Positions 1-7,866 of a stretch of 64,000 nt of DNA are shown in pieces (positions within the stretch are counted from its first letter, which is position 1; each line of letters starts with the position of its first letter). The notes below the pieces were generated by a model. The model saw only the letters and a program-made list of their open reading frames with translations. It was not told the origin of the DNA and searched no databases. The position numbers were made by a program, and so were the translations under genes. The stretch covers positions 157,887 through 221,886 of the forward strand of contig NGFH01000002.1 of NCBI GenBank assembly GCA_002215675.1. The letters run 5' to 3'. The DNA comes from Bacteroidetes bacterium 2013_40CM_41_45. GTDB taxonomy: Bacteria > Bacteroidota > Bacteroidia > AKYH767-A > 2013-40CM-41-45.

Positions 1-736
1 CATTGTACGATTCATAAAAATCTGTGCTGAATCCTCCGAAAAGCTTGGTCATTGCCAAATCCATTTCGCGGTGCCCATAATAAACAGCAGGGTCTATGAG
101 CCATGCTTTGCCGTCAGCGCCGGTCATAAAATTTCCATTCCATAAATCACCATGAATGAGAGAAGGTTTTTCTTCAGGAATAATTTCAGGCAGCTTATTA
201 TATAAGCGATTGAATTGCTGAACCGTTGCGCTGTCTATGGCTCCCGAATTTTTTGCAAGAGCAATTTGCTTTTCCAGCCGCCCCTCAATAAAAAATTCCA
301 TCCATATTTTTTTTTGGAAATTACTTTGCTGCAACGAGCCGATGTAATTATCATATGGCAACCCGAATAGTTCTGAAGAATTGCTGTGAAGCCCCGCAAG
401 CGAGCTTCCAAAATTCTGCCAGAAGTTTCTTACTCTTGGTGCAGCCTCAATAAATTCAAGAACAATAAAAGAGTAATTGCCGGCTTTCTCCGCTCCGAGT
501 ACTTCGGGAATGCCGATTGCATTTATCTTCTTTAATAATGTTAAACCTTTGGCTTCGGCTTCAAACATTTTTGGGTACCGTTTAGCATCATTCCATTTCA
601 GGAAAAAAATTCCTGCGCTGGTTTCAATTTTCATTGCATTATTTATACATCCGCCACCTATGGATGCGGAGCGCAGAATATCAGTTTCCTTTCCAAGGAG
701 TTCTTTTATCTTTTCTGAAACCGGAACAGGAATCAT
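1..736 (-). CDS. Fructosamine kinase family protein (3' end outside window)
   Basis: The reading frame is open from an ATG at 736 to the left edge of the window, 245 codons, so the C-terminus is missing. The motif LIHGDLWNGNFM, followed by LIDPAVYYGHREMD, is the HGD...D catalytic pair of the fructosamine/ketosamine kinase family, which is aminoglycoside-phosphotransferase-like. The N-terminus contains SIGGGCINNAMKI, the nucleotide-binding loop of this family. Members phosphorylate sugars on glycated proteins or small amines; the bacterial substrate is often unknown. A second ATG lies at 741 in another frame. The gene is divergent from the zinc peptidase at 854. The family call is firm and the substrate is not. 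Confidence 0.9.
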   Translation of the reverse strand, partial: MIPVPVSEKIKELLGKETDILRSASIGGGCINNAMKIETSAGIFFLKWNDAKRYPKMFEAEAKGLTLLKKINAIGIPEVLGAEKAGNYSFIVLEFIEAAPRVRNFWQNFGSSLAGLHSNSSELFGLPYDNYIGSLQQSNFQKKIWMEFFIEGRLEKQIALAKNSGAIDSATVQQFNRLYNKLPEIIPEEKPSLIHGDLWNGNFMTGADGKAWLIDPAVYYGHREMDLAMTKLFGGFSTDFYESYN

Positions 737-773
737 TTCATTATATCGTTAGTAAAGTCATCAGCTAAATGTA

Positions 774-781
774 TAATTTTG
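774..781 (+). promoter_or_regulatory. Putative Bacteroidota -7 element (TAATTTTG)
   Basis: TAATTTTG matches the TAnnTTTG -7 consensus of Bacteroidota sigma-ABfr promoters. It lies 72 bp before the ATG of the zinc peptidase. I see no good TTTG -33 element at the usual spacing, so this is a candidate only. Confidence 0.4.
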
Positions 782-817
782 CAAAACAGATTACGGTTAA
801 GTCCACAAATTTATTTC

Positions 818-845
818 GTATAACATATAACCAATAACGTATAAC
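818..845 (+). repeat. Heptad array, four 7-bp units (NNATAAC)
   Basis: Four consecutive 7-bp units read GTATAAC, ATATAAC, CAATAAC and GTATAAC, ending 8 bp before the ATG at 854. The same unit form recurs at 59979-60006 and in the pair near 61116-61191. The related form NNATGAC occurs at 4334 and 8644. The function is unknown. Confidence 0.75.
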
Positions 846-853
846 TTTTTTAA

Positions 854-1534
854 ATGCAAGGCATTTATTTAATAGCATTGGTTTTTATGCTCATCGGGTG
901 GGTGGTGCAGATGCAACTGCGCAGGAAATTTAAGGAGTATTCAGAGATTCCGCTTTCCGCAGGATTGACAGGAAAGGAAGTGGCGGAGAAAATGTTAAGA
1001 GCGCATGGCATTACTGATGTTAAAGTGGTATCTGTAGAAGGCCAGCTTACAGACCATTATAACCCGCTTAAAAAAACGCTGAACCTAAGCCCCGATGTTT
1101 ACAATGGCAATAATGCGGCGGCAGCTGCAGTTGCCGCGCATGAATGCGGTCATGCTGTTCAGCATGCAACGGCATACCCATGGCTTCAGTTTCGTTCTGC
1201 ACTGGTTCCTGTAATAAGTGTTACTTCCAATATTGTTCAATGGGTTTTGCTTGCCGGAATTATTTTCGTCAATACATTTCCTAACCTATTACTTATCGGC
1301 ATCATCATGTTTGCTTCGGTTGCATTATTTGCATTCATTACCCTGCCCGTTGAATTTGATGCCAGCAGGCGCGGGCTTGCGTGGCTCGAGTCCAGCGGAA
1401 TTACCAGCACCCTTGAATACGAAAAAGCAAAAGATGCTTTATGGTGGGCGGCCATGACATATGTCGTCAGTGCATTAGCTACTCTTACCACGCTTTTTTA
1501 TTACCTCATGATTTACATGAGAAGGCGGAATTGA
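854..1534 (+). CDS. YugP-like zinc metallopeptidase, membrane-bound
   Basis: A 226-residue protein of the Zn_peptidase_2 (YugP, PF04298) family. The zinc motif HECGH sits at residues 96-100, with an acidic third-ligand region VEFDASRRG near 166-174. There is an N-terminal membrane segment (about 3-20) and hydrophobic segments near 117-165 and 195-220, so it is an inner-membrane protease. Length matches the family, whose substrate is mostly unknown. It starts just after a heptad array. The next gene follows after only 6 bp and is probably co-transcribed. Confidence 0.9.
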   Translation: MQGIYLIALVFMLIGWVVQMQLRRKFKEYSEIPLSAGLTGKEVAEKMLRAHGITDVKVVSVEGQLTDHYNPLKKTLNLSPDVYNGNNAAAAAVAAHECGHAVQHATAYPWLQFRSALVPVISVTSNIVQWVLLAGIIFVNTFPNLLLIGIIMFASVALFAFITLPVEFDASRRGLAWLESSGITSTLEYEKAKDALWWAAMTYVVSALATLTTLFYYLMIYMRRRN

Positions 1535-1540
1535 TTTTCT

Positions 1541-3172
1541 ATGCGTCCTTTTTTTTCCAGGCTCCAAATTTTCATTTCAGTTTTTCTTTTTCTTTTTTTT
1601 GCCGGTGAAACGGCACGTGCGCAGAAAAAATATTGGGTAAGCTTCAGAGACAAGGCAGGGGTTTCATTCAATCCTTACGAATATTTTTCCTCCAGAACAG
1701 TTGAACGCAGAATGCGGTACGATATTCCGCTGTCTGATTCAGCAGATTTTCCGGTGAGCAAAAATTATATTAGCCAGGTAAAAGCTTTTTCGGATTCCCT
1801 TGGTTGGCCGAGCCGTTGGCTTAATGGCATTGCCGTGTATGCTTCGGAAGAAAATGCAAAACACATCAGCGGATTGCCATTTGTGATTTCGGTTGACGAA
1901 TTATATTCCATTCCGCAACTTGCCGAGGAAAACGATGACGATGTTGCGGTTTCTCAACTTAAGCCAAAGCAATTAGAGTTGCTTAAATACCAAACCGGGC
2001 GCATGAAAGGAAATTTATTTTCGGAGAAAAAATTTGACGGTAAGGGGATTCTCATCGCTGTGTTTGATGCTGGTTTTCCAAGCGTGAACACAAGAGAAGA
2101 GTTTTCACATCTCATTAAAGAAAAACGAATTAAAGCCACGTATGATTTTGTAACTAAAGACAAAAATGTTTTTTCTCATAACACTCATGGCGCTATGACA
2201 TTATCGTGTATCGCCGGAAAGTATGGCGATATAAATATAGGTCTTGCCACGGGAGCGGAGTTTCTTCTTGCCCGCACCGAGAAAGCCACAGGAGAGCCGT
2301 TTTCGGAAGAAGAAAACTGGCTTGCGGCAGCAGAGTGGGCAGACAAAAATGGTGCAGATATTATCAGCAGCTCACTGGGATACACCTATCACCGGTATTT
2401 TAATAATGAGATGAACGGAAAAAAAAGTTTGGTTGCACGAGCGGCATCCATGGCTGCATCGAAAGGAATTCTTGTGGTGAACGCTGCCGGCAATGACGGA
2501 AGCGATAGTTGGAAATTTGTAAGCACCCCCGCCGATGCCGACAGCGTGCTCACCGTTGGTGGCACCAATCCATACAGTGATATGAAAATTGAATTCAGTT
2601 CCTTGGGGCCTTCATCTGATGGCAGGTTGAAACCCGAAGTTTGTGCACCGGCAGAAGTGATGGCAGCCGGCAGTAAAGGAATGTCTCATGTATTCGGCAC
2701 TTCTTTTTCGTGTCCGTTGGTTGCCGGATTTGTTGCCTGTGTATGGCAAATGCACCGCGAATGGAGTAATATAGAGTTATACCAAAACATCCAGAAGTCG
2801 GGACATTTGTATCCGTACTTTGATTATGCACATGGCTATGGAATTCCACAAGCATCTTTCTTTATTTTGGAGAACGAAAAAAACATTGCCTCCACATTTT
2901 CATTTGACACTGAGAATTATAATGTGAAAGTTATTCTTGATGATAAATATTCGCACGCCCGGGACGAGGAACTGCTTGGCTACCCATCGCAGCGCAACCT
3001 ATACTATCATATTAAAAATGCAGACGGAACACTTGCATTTTATTCGGTGATTGATGCACAGGAAAAGGAAGTACTATCGCTTGATGTCAGGAACTACTCT
3101 GTAGACCAGGTGTTGGTTGTTCACTTTGAAGGGTACACGGGAACGTACCGGTTCATGGATTTTAAAAGATGA
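1541..3172 (+). CDS. Secreted S8 family (subtilisin-like) serine peptidase
   Basis: A 543-residue subtilase. A signal peptide covers roughly residues 1-28, ending in ARAQ. The triad is readable: Asp176 in VFDAGF, His216 in NTHG, Ser388 in GTSFSCP; the oxyanion Asn314 is in NAAGND. A long N-terminal extension (about 30-165) resembles the inhibitor-type prodomain of secreted subtilases. The last 90 residues form a separate beta-rich tail; I do not see a clear T9SS sorting domain in it. The stop overlaps the start of the next gene by 4 bp (ATGA), which indicates a shared transcript. It is exported to the periplasm or beyond; its substrate is unknown. Confidence 0.93.
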   Translation: MRPFFSRLQIFISVFLFLFFAGETARAQKKYWVSFRDKAGVSFNPYEYFSSRTVERRMRYDIPLSDSADFPVSKNYISQVKAFSDSLGWPSRWLNGIAVYASEENAKHISGLPFVISVDELYSIPQLAEENDDDVAVSQLKPKQLELLKYQTGRMKGNLFSEKKFDGKGILIAVFDAGFPSVNTREEFSHLIKEKRIKATYDFVTKDKNVFSHNTHGAMTLSCIAGKYGDINIGLATGAEFLLARTEKATGEPFSEEENWLAAAEWADKNGADIISSSLGYTYHRYFNNEMNGKKSLVARAASMAASKGILVVNAAGNDGSDSWKFVSTPADADSVLTVGGTNPYSDMKIEFSSLGPSSDGRLKPEVCAPAEVMAAGSKGMSHVFGTSFSCPLVAGFVACVWQMHREWSNIELYQNIQKSGHLYPYFDYAHGYGIPQASFFILENEKNIASTFSFDTENYNVKVILDDKYSHARDEELLGYPSQRNLYYHIKNADGTLAFYSVIDAQEKEVLSLDVRNYSVDQVLVVHFEGYTGTYRFMDFKR

Positions 3173-3882
3173 ATGCTATGAAAAAAAATATTTTAATTGC
3201 TGCAGCTCTTATTTCTATTTCGGCTCAAAAAATTTTTTGCCAGACGGTTTTGCTCCAGGAAGACCGGAGCCGGGATACAGTTCCCCAAACGTTCGGACAA
3301 AACCTGAAATATTATTCTCATGCTTTTCTTGCTTTTGGTTTAGTTTTTGGTGAATCGGGCAACGAACTTCCGGTGATGAATGGCGCTTCGTATGAGTTTC
3401 GTGCGGGCATCCGTACCAAAAGAAAAGTCACACCTGTTTATTCTTTCGGGTACGATTTTTTTTATCGCAACGTCAGCTATTACATCAGCCAGAATGCGGA
3501 GAAAAAAATTCCGGATACATTAAAGCACAAAAGCCAGAAGTATAATTTCTTTTCTTTCGGGCTGGGGTTATACAACCGTTTTAATTTTGACCCGCATCGC
3601 GGAAATTTTTTAGGAACCTATGTGGATGCCGGTATTACCGGTGAATGGGATTTTACAGCACGCACCGTTACCCGCGATGTTTTACCCGGTAATGAAAAGA
3701 TAAGAGTAATCGCTAAAAACTTTGACTATGTGAATTCTTTCAGCAGCAGGATTTTCATAAGGGGTGGGCGAAGCAGGGTTCTTGTTTACGGAACATACCG
3801 CCTCACAAATCATTTTAAAACATCATCTGGCTTTCCGGAGATGCCGCGTTTTATGGCAGGGGTGGAGATGAATATTTTTTGA
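3169..3882 (+). CDS. Hypothetical exported beta-barrel-like protein
   Basis: A 237-residue protein with a signal peptide ending near IFCQ (about residue 25). The rest is rich in alternating aromatic and polar strands such as YNFFSFGLGLYNRFNF, and it ends in Phe, the usual last residue of outer-membrane barrels. I do not recognise a named family; an outer-membrane beta-barrel is inferred from composition only. The chosen start overlaps the subtilase stop by 4 bp. A second ATG at 3178 (MKKNIL) is equally plausible as the true start and gives a cleaner signal peptide. Coupling to the protease suggests a role in the same envelope process. Confidence 0.7.
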   Translation: MNAMKKNILIAAALISISAQKIFCQTVLLQEDRSRDTVPQTFGQNLKYYSHAFLAFGLVFGESGNELPVMNGASYEFRAGIRTKRKVTPVYSFGYDFFYRNVSYYISQNAEKKIPDTLKHKSQKYNFFSFGLGLYNRFNFDPHRGNFLGTYVDAGITGEWDFTARTVTRDVLPGNEKIRVIAKNFDYVNSFSSRIFIRGGRSRVLVYGTYRLTNHFKTSSGFPEMPRFMAGVEMNIF

Positions 3883-3913
3883 TGGTCTCCCGACTACTTT
3901 CATGAATAAAAAA

Positions 3914-3941
3914 ATTCCCCGCCATTTTCACGGCAGGGAAT
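3914..3941 (-). terminator. Intrinsic terminator, minus orientation (copy 1)
   Basis: A 10-bp stem with one mismatch (ATTCCCCGCC / GGCAGGGAAT) and an 8-nt loop, followed on the minus strand by seven T residues. The orientation suits a minus-strand transcript ending here. The only candidate gene for it is the small ORF at 4025-4165. Confidence 0.7.
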
Positions 3942-4024
3942 ACTCAAACATGAAAACAAAAAACCAAGAACTTATTCTTGTTTGATAAATTTTAAAACTT
4001 TCTTTTGTTCCGCACTACAAGCAT

Positions 4025-4165
4025 TTACTGGCGGTACTGTGTTACAATCAACAACAGCACGCAGATTATAAGAATAATTGTTGCAAAAAATTTCAGTTTT
4101 TTTTCAACGCTTGTACCGGAAGAAAAGCGGGTGTTTGAAATTATTGTGTTGTAACTTTTTTTCAT
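4025..4165 (-). CDS. Possible 46-residue single-pass membrane protein
   Basis: The minus strand reads ATG at 4165 to TAA at 4025. The product begins MKKSYNTIISNTRF, then has a charged VEKKLK patch, a hydrophobic stretch of about 15 residues (FFATIILIICVLLLIV) and the tail TQYRQ. This is the layout of a small inner-membrane protein with a cytoplasmic N-terminus. It is followed 84 bp downstream by a terminator in the right orientation, which supports a real transcription unit. I recognise no family. The ORF could be chance in AT-rich DNA, since it is short and no ribosome-binding site is visible; Bacteroidota often lack one. Confidence 0.4.
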   Translation of the reverse strand: MKKSYNTIISNTRFSSGTSVEKKLKFFATIILIICVLLLIVTQYRQ

Positions 4166-4307
4166 GACGGTCAGGTTTAAAAAAGTTTTATGATGCAAAT
4201 TTTACTTTTATTTCAACAGAAAGTTTTAAAATTCCGTAAATGGTAAAAAAGCAGTTGCGAAACTTGCTTTACTGTTTGTCAAAATAAAAATGTAAGTGGT
4301 AAAAAAA

Positions 4308-4331
4308 TCCCCGCCATTTTCACGGCAGGGA
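4308..4331 (-). terminator. Intrinsic terminator, minus orientation (copy 2), after the dihydroorotase gene
   Basis: The same hairpin as at 3914-3941, sharing a 26-nt exact core, followed on the minus strand by seven T residues. It lies about 25 bp beyond the stop of the dihydroorotase-like gene and so should end the BatA/dihydroorotase transcript. Confidence 0.75.
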
Positions 4332-4333
4332 AT

Positions 4334-4354
4334 CAATGACTAATGACCTATGAC
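4334..4354 (+). repeat. Heptad array, three units (NNATGAC)
   Basis: Three 7-bp units read CAATGAC, TAATGAC and CTATGAC. They lie between the dihydroorotase stop and its terminator. The form matches the array at 8644-8671. Confidence 0.65.
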
Positions 4355-4357
4355 TCT

Positions 4358-5635
4358 TTAATTTTCATTCATCACCACCTGTCCTTTATTAATAATCCCC
4401 ACCGCTTTGCCGGTAAATTTTGTCCCGATAAAAGGAGTGTTCTTCGAGCGGGATTTGATTTGTGCTTCCTCTAAAACCCATTCCAGTTCAGGATTAAACA
4501 GGGTGAGATTTGCCGGTTGGTTTTCCTCGATAACCGGAACCGGTATGTTCAGGATTTTGCGGGGGTTGATGGAAATTTTTTTGATGATTTCTTCAGTTGT
4601 CAAAATTTTTTTGAGGGCAGTATTAGCAACGGCATAAGCTGTTTGCAGCCCTATGATCCCGAAAGCGGCATGGTCAAACTCGCGCTGCTTGTTCTCGATG
4701 TCTTCGGGTGAATGGTCGGAGGTGATTACATCAATGATTCCGTCCTTTAGGCCTTTAATGAGTGCCTCCATGTCCGTTTTGCTGCGCAAGGGAGGCATTA
4801 CCTTATAGTTTGTGTCGAAATCGGTGAGCAATGTTTCATCAAGTACAAGCTGATGGGCGGCAACTTCTGCAGTGGCGTGAATTTTTTTCTTCCTTGCTTC
4901 GCGAAGCAATTCAACGGAGCGTGCAGCAGAGAGCGGAGCGAAATGAATTTTTGTTTCGGCATAACCGGCAAGGTATAAGTCACGGGTCAGCATTATTTCT
5001 TCGGCAACCGACGGCATCATTTTAAGACCAAGCCGCGTGGCGGTAACGGATTCATTTACTTTTCCATTCACTGCAATCGATGCTTCGTGAGCAAAGCTGA
5101 TAACGAGCCCGCCAAAATTTTTTGCGTACATCAGTGCGCGCAGCATAAGCCCTGCATCCTGCACAGGTTTTTTATCATCGGTAAAAGCTGCAGCACCCGA
5201 GGCAAACATATCGTACATCTCAGAGAGGTGTTCACCCTCGTGATTGTAAGATAATGTTCCTGCCACAAAAACATCTACCGGCTGACTCTGTGTTTTGTTC
5301 CGGATAAATTCAACTTGCGATTTGGTGTGAACCGGGGGATGTGTTGAAGGCATTGTAAGCACACCTGTAAATCCTCCTGCTGCGGCAGCACGGCATCCGC
5401 TCATTAAATCTTCCTTGTATTCAAATCCCGGCTCGCGAAAATTCACACGCATATCAAACCACCCCGGGGAAATATGCAATCCTTCGTCCGCTATAATTTT
5501 AACAACTTTTTCTTTTATGCTTCCCGCTTTTGCAACTTGTTTTATAATTCCGTCTTCAATCAAAATGTCTGTTTTCTTGCCGTTGTGTTTTGACGAGGGG
5601 TCGACAATAACGGCAGAGCGGATAAGTATTTTCAT
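4358..5635 (-). CDS. pyrC: Dihydroorotase-like protein (PyrC homologue lacking the HxH metal motif)
   Basis: A 425-residue member of the dihydroorotase/amidohydrolase family. The family landmark PGxxDxHVHxREPG reads PGWFDMRVNFREPG here, so both metal-binding His of HxH are replaced by Arg63 and Asn65. The usual metal-binding HVS also reads HFAPLS. The downstream ITSDHSPED with its catalytic Asp, and the AAHQLVLDE segment, are kept. Many Bacteroidota carry PyrC homologues with a changed HxH, so this may be a non-catalytic or altered enzyme, not a sequence error; the frame is intact throughout. Its start overlaps the stop of the BatA-domain gene by 4 bp. Family membership is sure; pyrimidine activity is doubtful. 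Confidence 0.85.
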   Translation of the reverse strand: MKILIRSAVIVDPSSKHNGKKTDILIEDGIIKQVAKAGSIKEKVVKIIADEGLHISPGWFDMRVNFREPGFEYKEDLMSGCRAAAAGGFTGVLTMPSTHPPVHTKSQVEFIRNKTQSQPVDVFVAGTLSYNHEGEHLSEMYDMFASGAAAFTDDKKPVQDAGLMLRALMYAKNFGGLVISFAHEASIAVNGKVNESVTATRLGLKMMPSVAEEIMLTRDLYLAGYAETKIHFAPLSAARSVELLREARKKKIHATAEVAAHQLVLDETLLTDFDTNYKVMPPLRSKTDMEALIKGLKDGIIDVITSDHSPEDIENKQREFDHAAFGIIGLQTAYAVANTALKKILTTEEIIKKISINPRKILNIPVPVIEENQPANLTLFNPELEWVLEEAQIKSRSKNTPFIGTKFTGKAVGIINKGQVVMNEN

Positions 5636-7734
5636 TTCGATATTGTTTTAACTGCAGGTTTAATATGAAATAAACGGATGAGAAGAATTTCTGTGGCAAG
5701 AAAAACAAGTGCAAGTATGATACACCATTTCCAGAGATGGACACCTTCGCTGGTATGCTGCATGATTACAGAAAGGTTTTCATTTCCTGTTTTCATTGCT
5801 GTAATGTTTGCCATTCCTTTTGATGCAATTATATTATCCAGCTCATTGTTGTTCAGGCAAGCAAGGTCCGATTCTGCACGGTTGTAATTAAAGGAAATCA
5901 CAGAAACGGTTTTCTCTTCATCCTGCAACTCATAATTACCTGCCTTGTTGATCTGATTTTGAAACACGACCATTGGTTTTCCGGCAAGCACTTTCTCCTG
6001 GGCAATTATATCCACCGATTCGGCTTTATTTATGAGATGATAAACGCGTTCGCCTCCAACTGTTCCTGATTTTGCAGAAGAATTTATTTCTGCTTGTTGA
6101 TCGCGCCCGATAACAGCATTTACCGGCTGAATGCCGGAGCTTAACAAAGCAATCCTGTGCATGAGCGGCACAAACAGCGCATGAACAGGCAGCCCGCTGA
6201 AGTCAGGGTTAAGCGGCACAGCAGAAAGAAATAATTTTCCCCTTCCTGAATTGACCTGGGAAAGTACTGAGCTACGGTTTTGCAGACGCAGAATTACTTC
6301 TTCATTTATTTTTTCCGAAAGCGGAAAATATTTTTTCACCACGGGTAAATCCATGATTTCATTTTTACTAGCCGACTTATTGTCAAAAACATCTCTGAAC
6401 AAAACACTTCCTGTTTCGAGAAGAGCAATGCGTTCCTCGGCAGTAACGGGACTATTGTAAGGCGGAGCATTGAGAGCATTTAAGAAATTATTATAAGTCG
6501 CAATGTCTGCATCTGCATTAGGGAATAATATCACGCTTCCTCCTTTTTCAAAGAAACGGTTCAGTTCCTGTGCAAGCCCGCTTGAAGGTGATTTTAGCTC
6601 GTTAAGAATAATCAGCTGGTATTTTCCAAGCGAAGAATAATCAATTCTGTTTTCGGGAGTATGGTCGAAGGTGAAATATTCATCGTGTCCGAAAAGAGCA
6701 TCGAGATAGCGGTTAGGGTTTGTTCCGTCTACTTCAAGAATATTCAGGCGATCGCTTATAAAGAAGGAAAGAAAATATTTATCATCAAACGTTACGGGAT
6801 AATCGGTAACCGAAACCTCTGCTTGCTGCCAACCGCCCGCAGCTGCAGTAAAGTTGAGGGTATCAAGAACGGTTCCTTTTGCAGGAGCATCTACGCTGCC
6901 TAACGATTTCTGGACACCGTTTACCGTAAACTTTACAGGAATATTCTGCACATCTTCCTCCGAAGTATTCCGGATCCGGACCAGGAGCGTTGCCGGAGAA
7001 TTTATCTGTATGAAAGGTGAAGTAAAATAACATGTATCGATATAAATATTGGCCTGTTTTGGTGAAGCAACCGGTACCAGGTAAATATTTTCTGTGCTGT
7101 CGGTTCGCATTTCCGAAAAATCGGTAGTTGTTTTTTGAAAATCAGACAGCAGGCAGATGATATGAGAAACATCCGCATTTTTTTCTTCGCTTTGCTTAAC
7201 GTCTTTTATCCGCGCAATTACTTCAGACGTCTTTCTCACCGAAGCGCTGGTTTTCACTTCGTCAACCATACTTTCAAATTCTTCTTTGTTCACCAGCCGC
7301 TGGTGGCGTACTTCAAAATCATTTGTAAGCAATTGAAACCTGTCACCTGCTGTGTATGCTCCTGCAATTTCATGCGCTTTGCGTTTTGCTTCATCCAAAA
7401 GTTGCCCGTTTGTACCGATGCTTTCCATGCTGAACGAATTGTCAATGTAAACGCTGACAATTTTACGTGCTGCGTGAGTGGTGCTGCTGGCCGAAGGAAT
7501 AAACGGGCGGGCAAATGCAAGTACAATAAATGTAATGGTAAGGATGCGGCACGCCAGCACAAGCAGATACTTAAGCCGCGAGCGTGACTGCGTGTCGAGC
7601 TTTACCTCGCGTAGAAAGCCCACGTTGGTAAACCAGACCTTTTTAAATTTTCTGAAATTGAAAAGATGAATAAGAATGGGAATGGAAAGGGCGGCAAGAG
7701 CTAAAAGAAAGCCGGGGAAAAGAAAACTCATCAA
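5632..7734 (-). CDS. BatA and VWA-like domain membrane protein
   Basis: A 700-residue protein. The first 80 residues are the BatA N-terminal domain (TIGR02226): MMSFLFPGFLLALAALSIP then HLFNFRKFKKVWFTN, with two membrane helices. A von Willebrand A-like fold follows, with VSVYIDNSFSMES as the metal-site-like DxSxS. A long periplasmic middle region resembles the amidotransferase-like domain of these proteins (YQLIILNELKSPSSGLAQEL). A C-terminal helix (LWKWCIILALVFLATEILL) anchors it. Such proteins are common in Bacteroidota, near Bat and MoxR systems; their role is not established. Here it is translationally coupled to the dihydroorotase-like gene, without MoxR neighbours in view. Confidence 0.88.
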   Translation of the reverse strand: MMSFLFPGFLLALAALSIPILIHLFNFRKFKKVWFTNVGFLREVKLDTQSRSRLKYLLVLACRILTITFIVLAFARPFIPSASSTTHAARKIVSVYIDNSFSMESIGTNGQLLDEAKRKAHEIAGAYTAGDRFQLLTNDFEVRHQRLVNKEEFESMVDEVKTSASVRKTSEVIARIKDVKQSEEKNADVSHIICLLSDFQKTTTDFSEMRTDSTENIYLVPVASPKQANIYIDTCYFTSPFIQINSPATLLVRIRNTSEEDVQNIPVKFTVNGVQKSLGSVDAPAKGTVLDTLNFTAAAGGWQQAEVSVTDYPVTFDDKYFLSFFISDRLNILEVDGTNPNRYLDALFGHDEYFTFDHTPENRIDYSSLGKYQLIILNELKSPSSGLAQELNRFFEKGGSVILFPNADADIATYNNFLNALNAPPYNSPVTAEERIALLETGSVLFRDVFDNKSASKNEIMDLPVVKKYFPLSEKINEEVILRLQNRSSVLSQVNSGRGKLFLSAVPLNPDFSGLPVHALFVPLMHRIALLSSGIQPVNAVIGRDQQAEINSSAKSGTVGGERVYHLINKAESVDIIAQEKVLAGKPMVVFQNQINKAGNYELQDEEKTVSVISFNYNRAESDLACLNNNELDNIIASKGMANITAMKTGNENLSVIMQHTSEGVHLWKWCIILALVFLATEILLIRLFHIKPAVKTISK

Positions 7735-7758
7735 AGGACAAATGTAAGGATATTCACC

Positions 7759-7799
7759 TCACCCCCAACCCCTCTCCTTTGGAGAGGGGTTGGGGGTGA
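7759..7799. repeat. Long GC-rich palindrome (CCCCAACCCCTCTCC type)
   Basis: A perfect 19-bp inverted repeat with a 3-nt TTT loop, arms ACCCCCAACCCCTCTCC and its complement. It sits between the BatA gene start and the end of the TIGR02757 gene. Related elements occur at 7838, 53539, 53581 and 56780. It could end transcription of the upstream operon or be a dispersed repeat. Confidence 0.85.
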
Positions 7800-7837
7800 T
7801 AATCTCATCAATAGTTCATGCTGTCAGATAAATCAAT

Positions 7838-7866
7838 CCTCCCCTTTGGGGAGGGCAGGGTGGGGG
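7838..7866. repeat. Degenerate second copy of the GC-rich repeat
   Basis: CCTCCCC TTT GGGGAGG forms a 7-bp stem, followed by GCAGGGTGGGGG. It abuts the stop codon of the TIGR02757 gene, so the repeat boundary lies at the gene end. Confidence 0.7.

Larger units (their letters stand above)
3883..4357. other. 475-bp intergenic region with two identical hairpins and a possible small gene
   Basis: This gap holds two near-identical terminator hairpins, a possible 46-codon minus-strand ORF between them, and three heptad units at its right end. I see no tRNA-like or known riboswitch fold in it. Confidence 0.6.

Noticed and set aside
818..845. Heptad array as a CRISPR or origin iteron
   Set aside because: Units are only 7 bp with no spacers, few copies and no cas, dnaA or rep gene nearby.
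3966..4027. A minus-strand tail reading EQKKVLKFIKQE then stop, resembling the end of a T9SS sorting domain
   Set aside because: The frame is closed by a stop about 44 codons upstream, has no ATG, and lacks the rest of the sorting-domain pattern; probably chance or a remnant too short to support.
7135..7587. A 150-codon plus-strand frame antisense to the BatA-domain gene
   Set aside because: Antisense shadow with a basic, cysteine-rich translation typical of chance frames.
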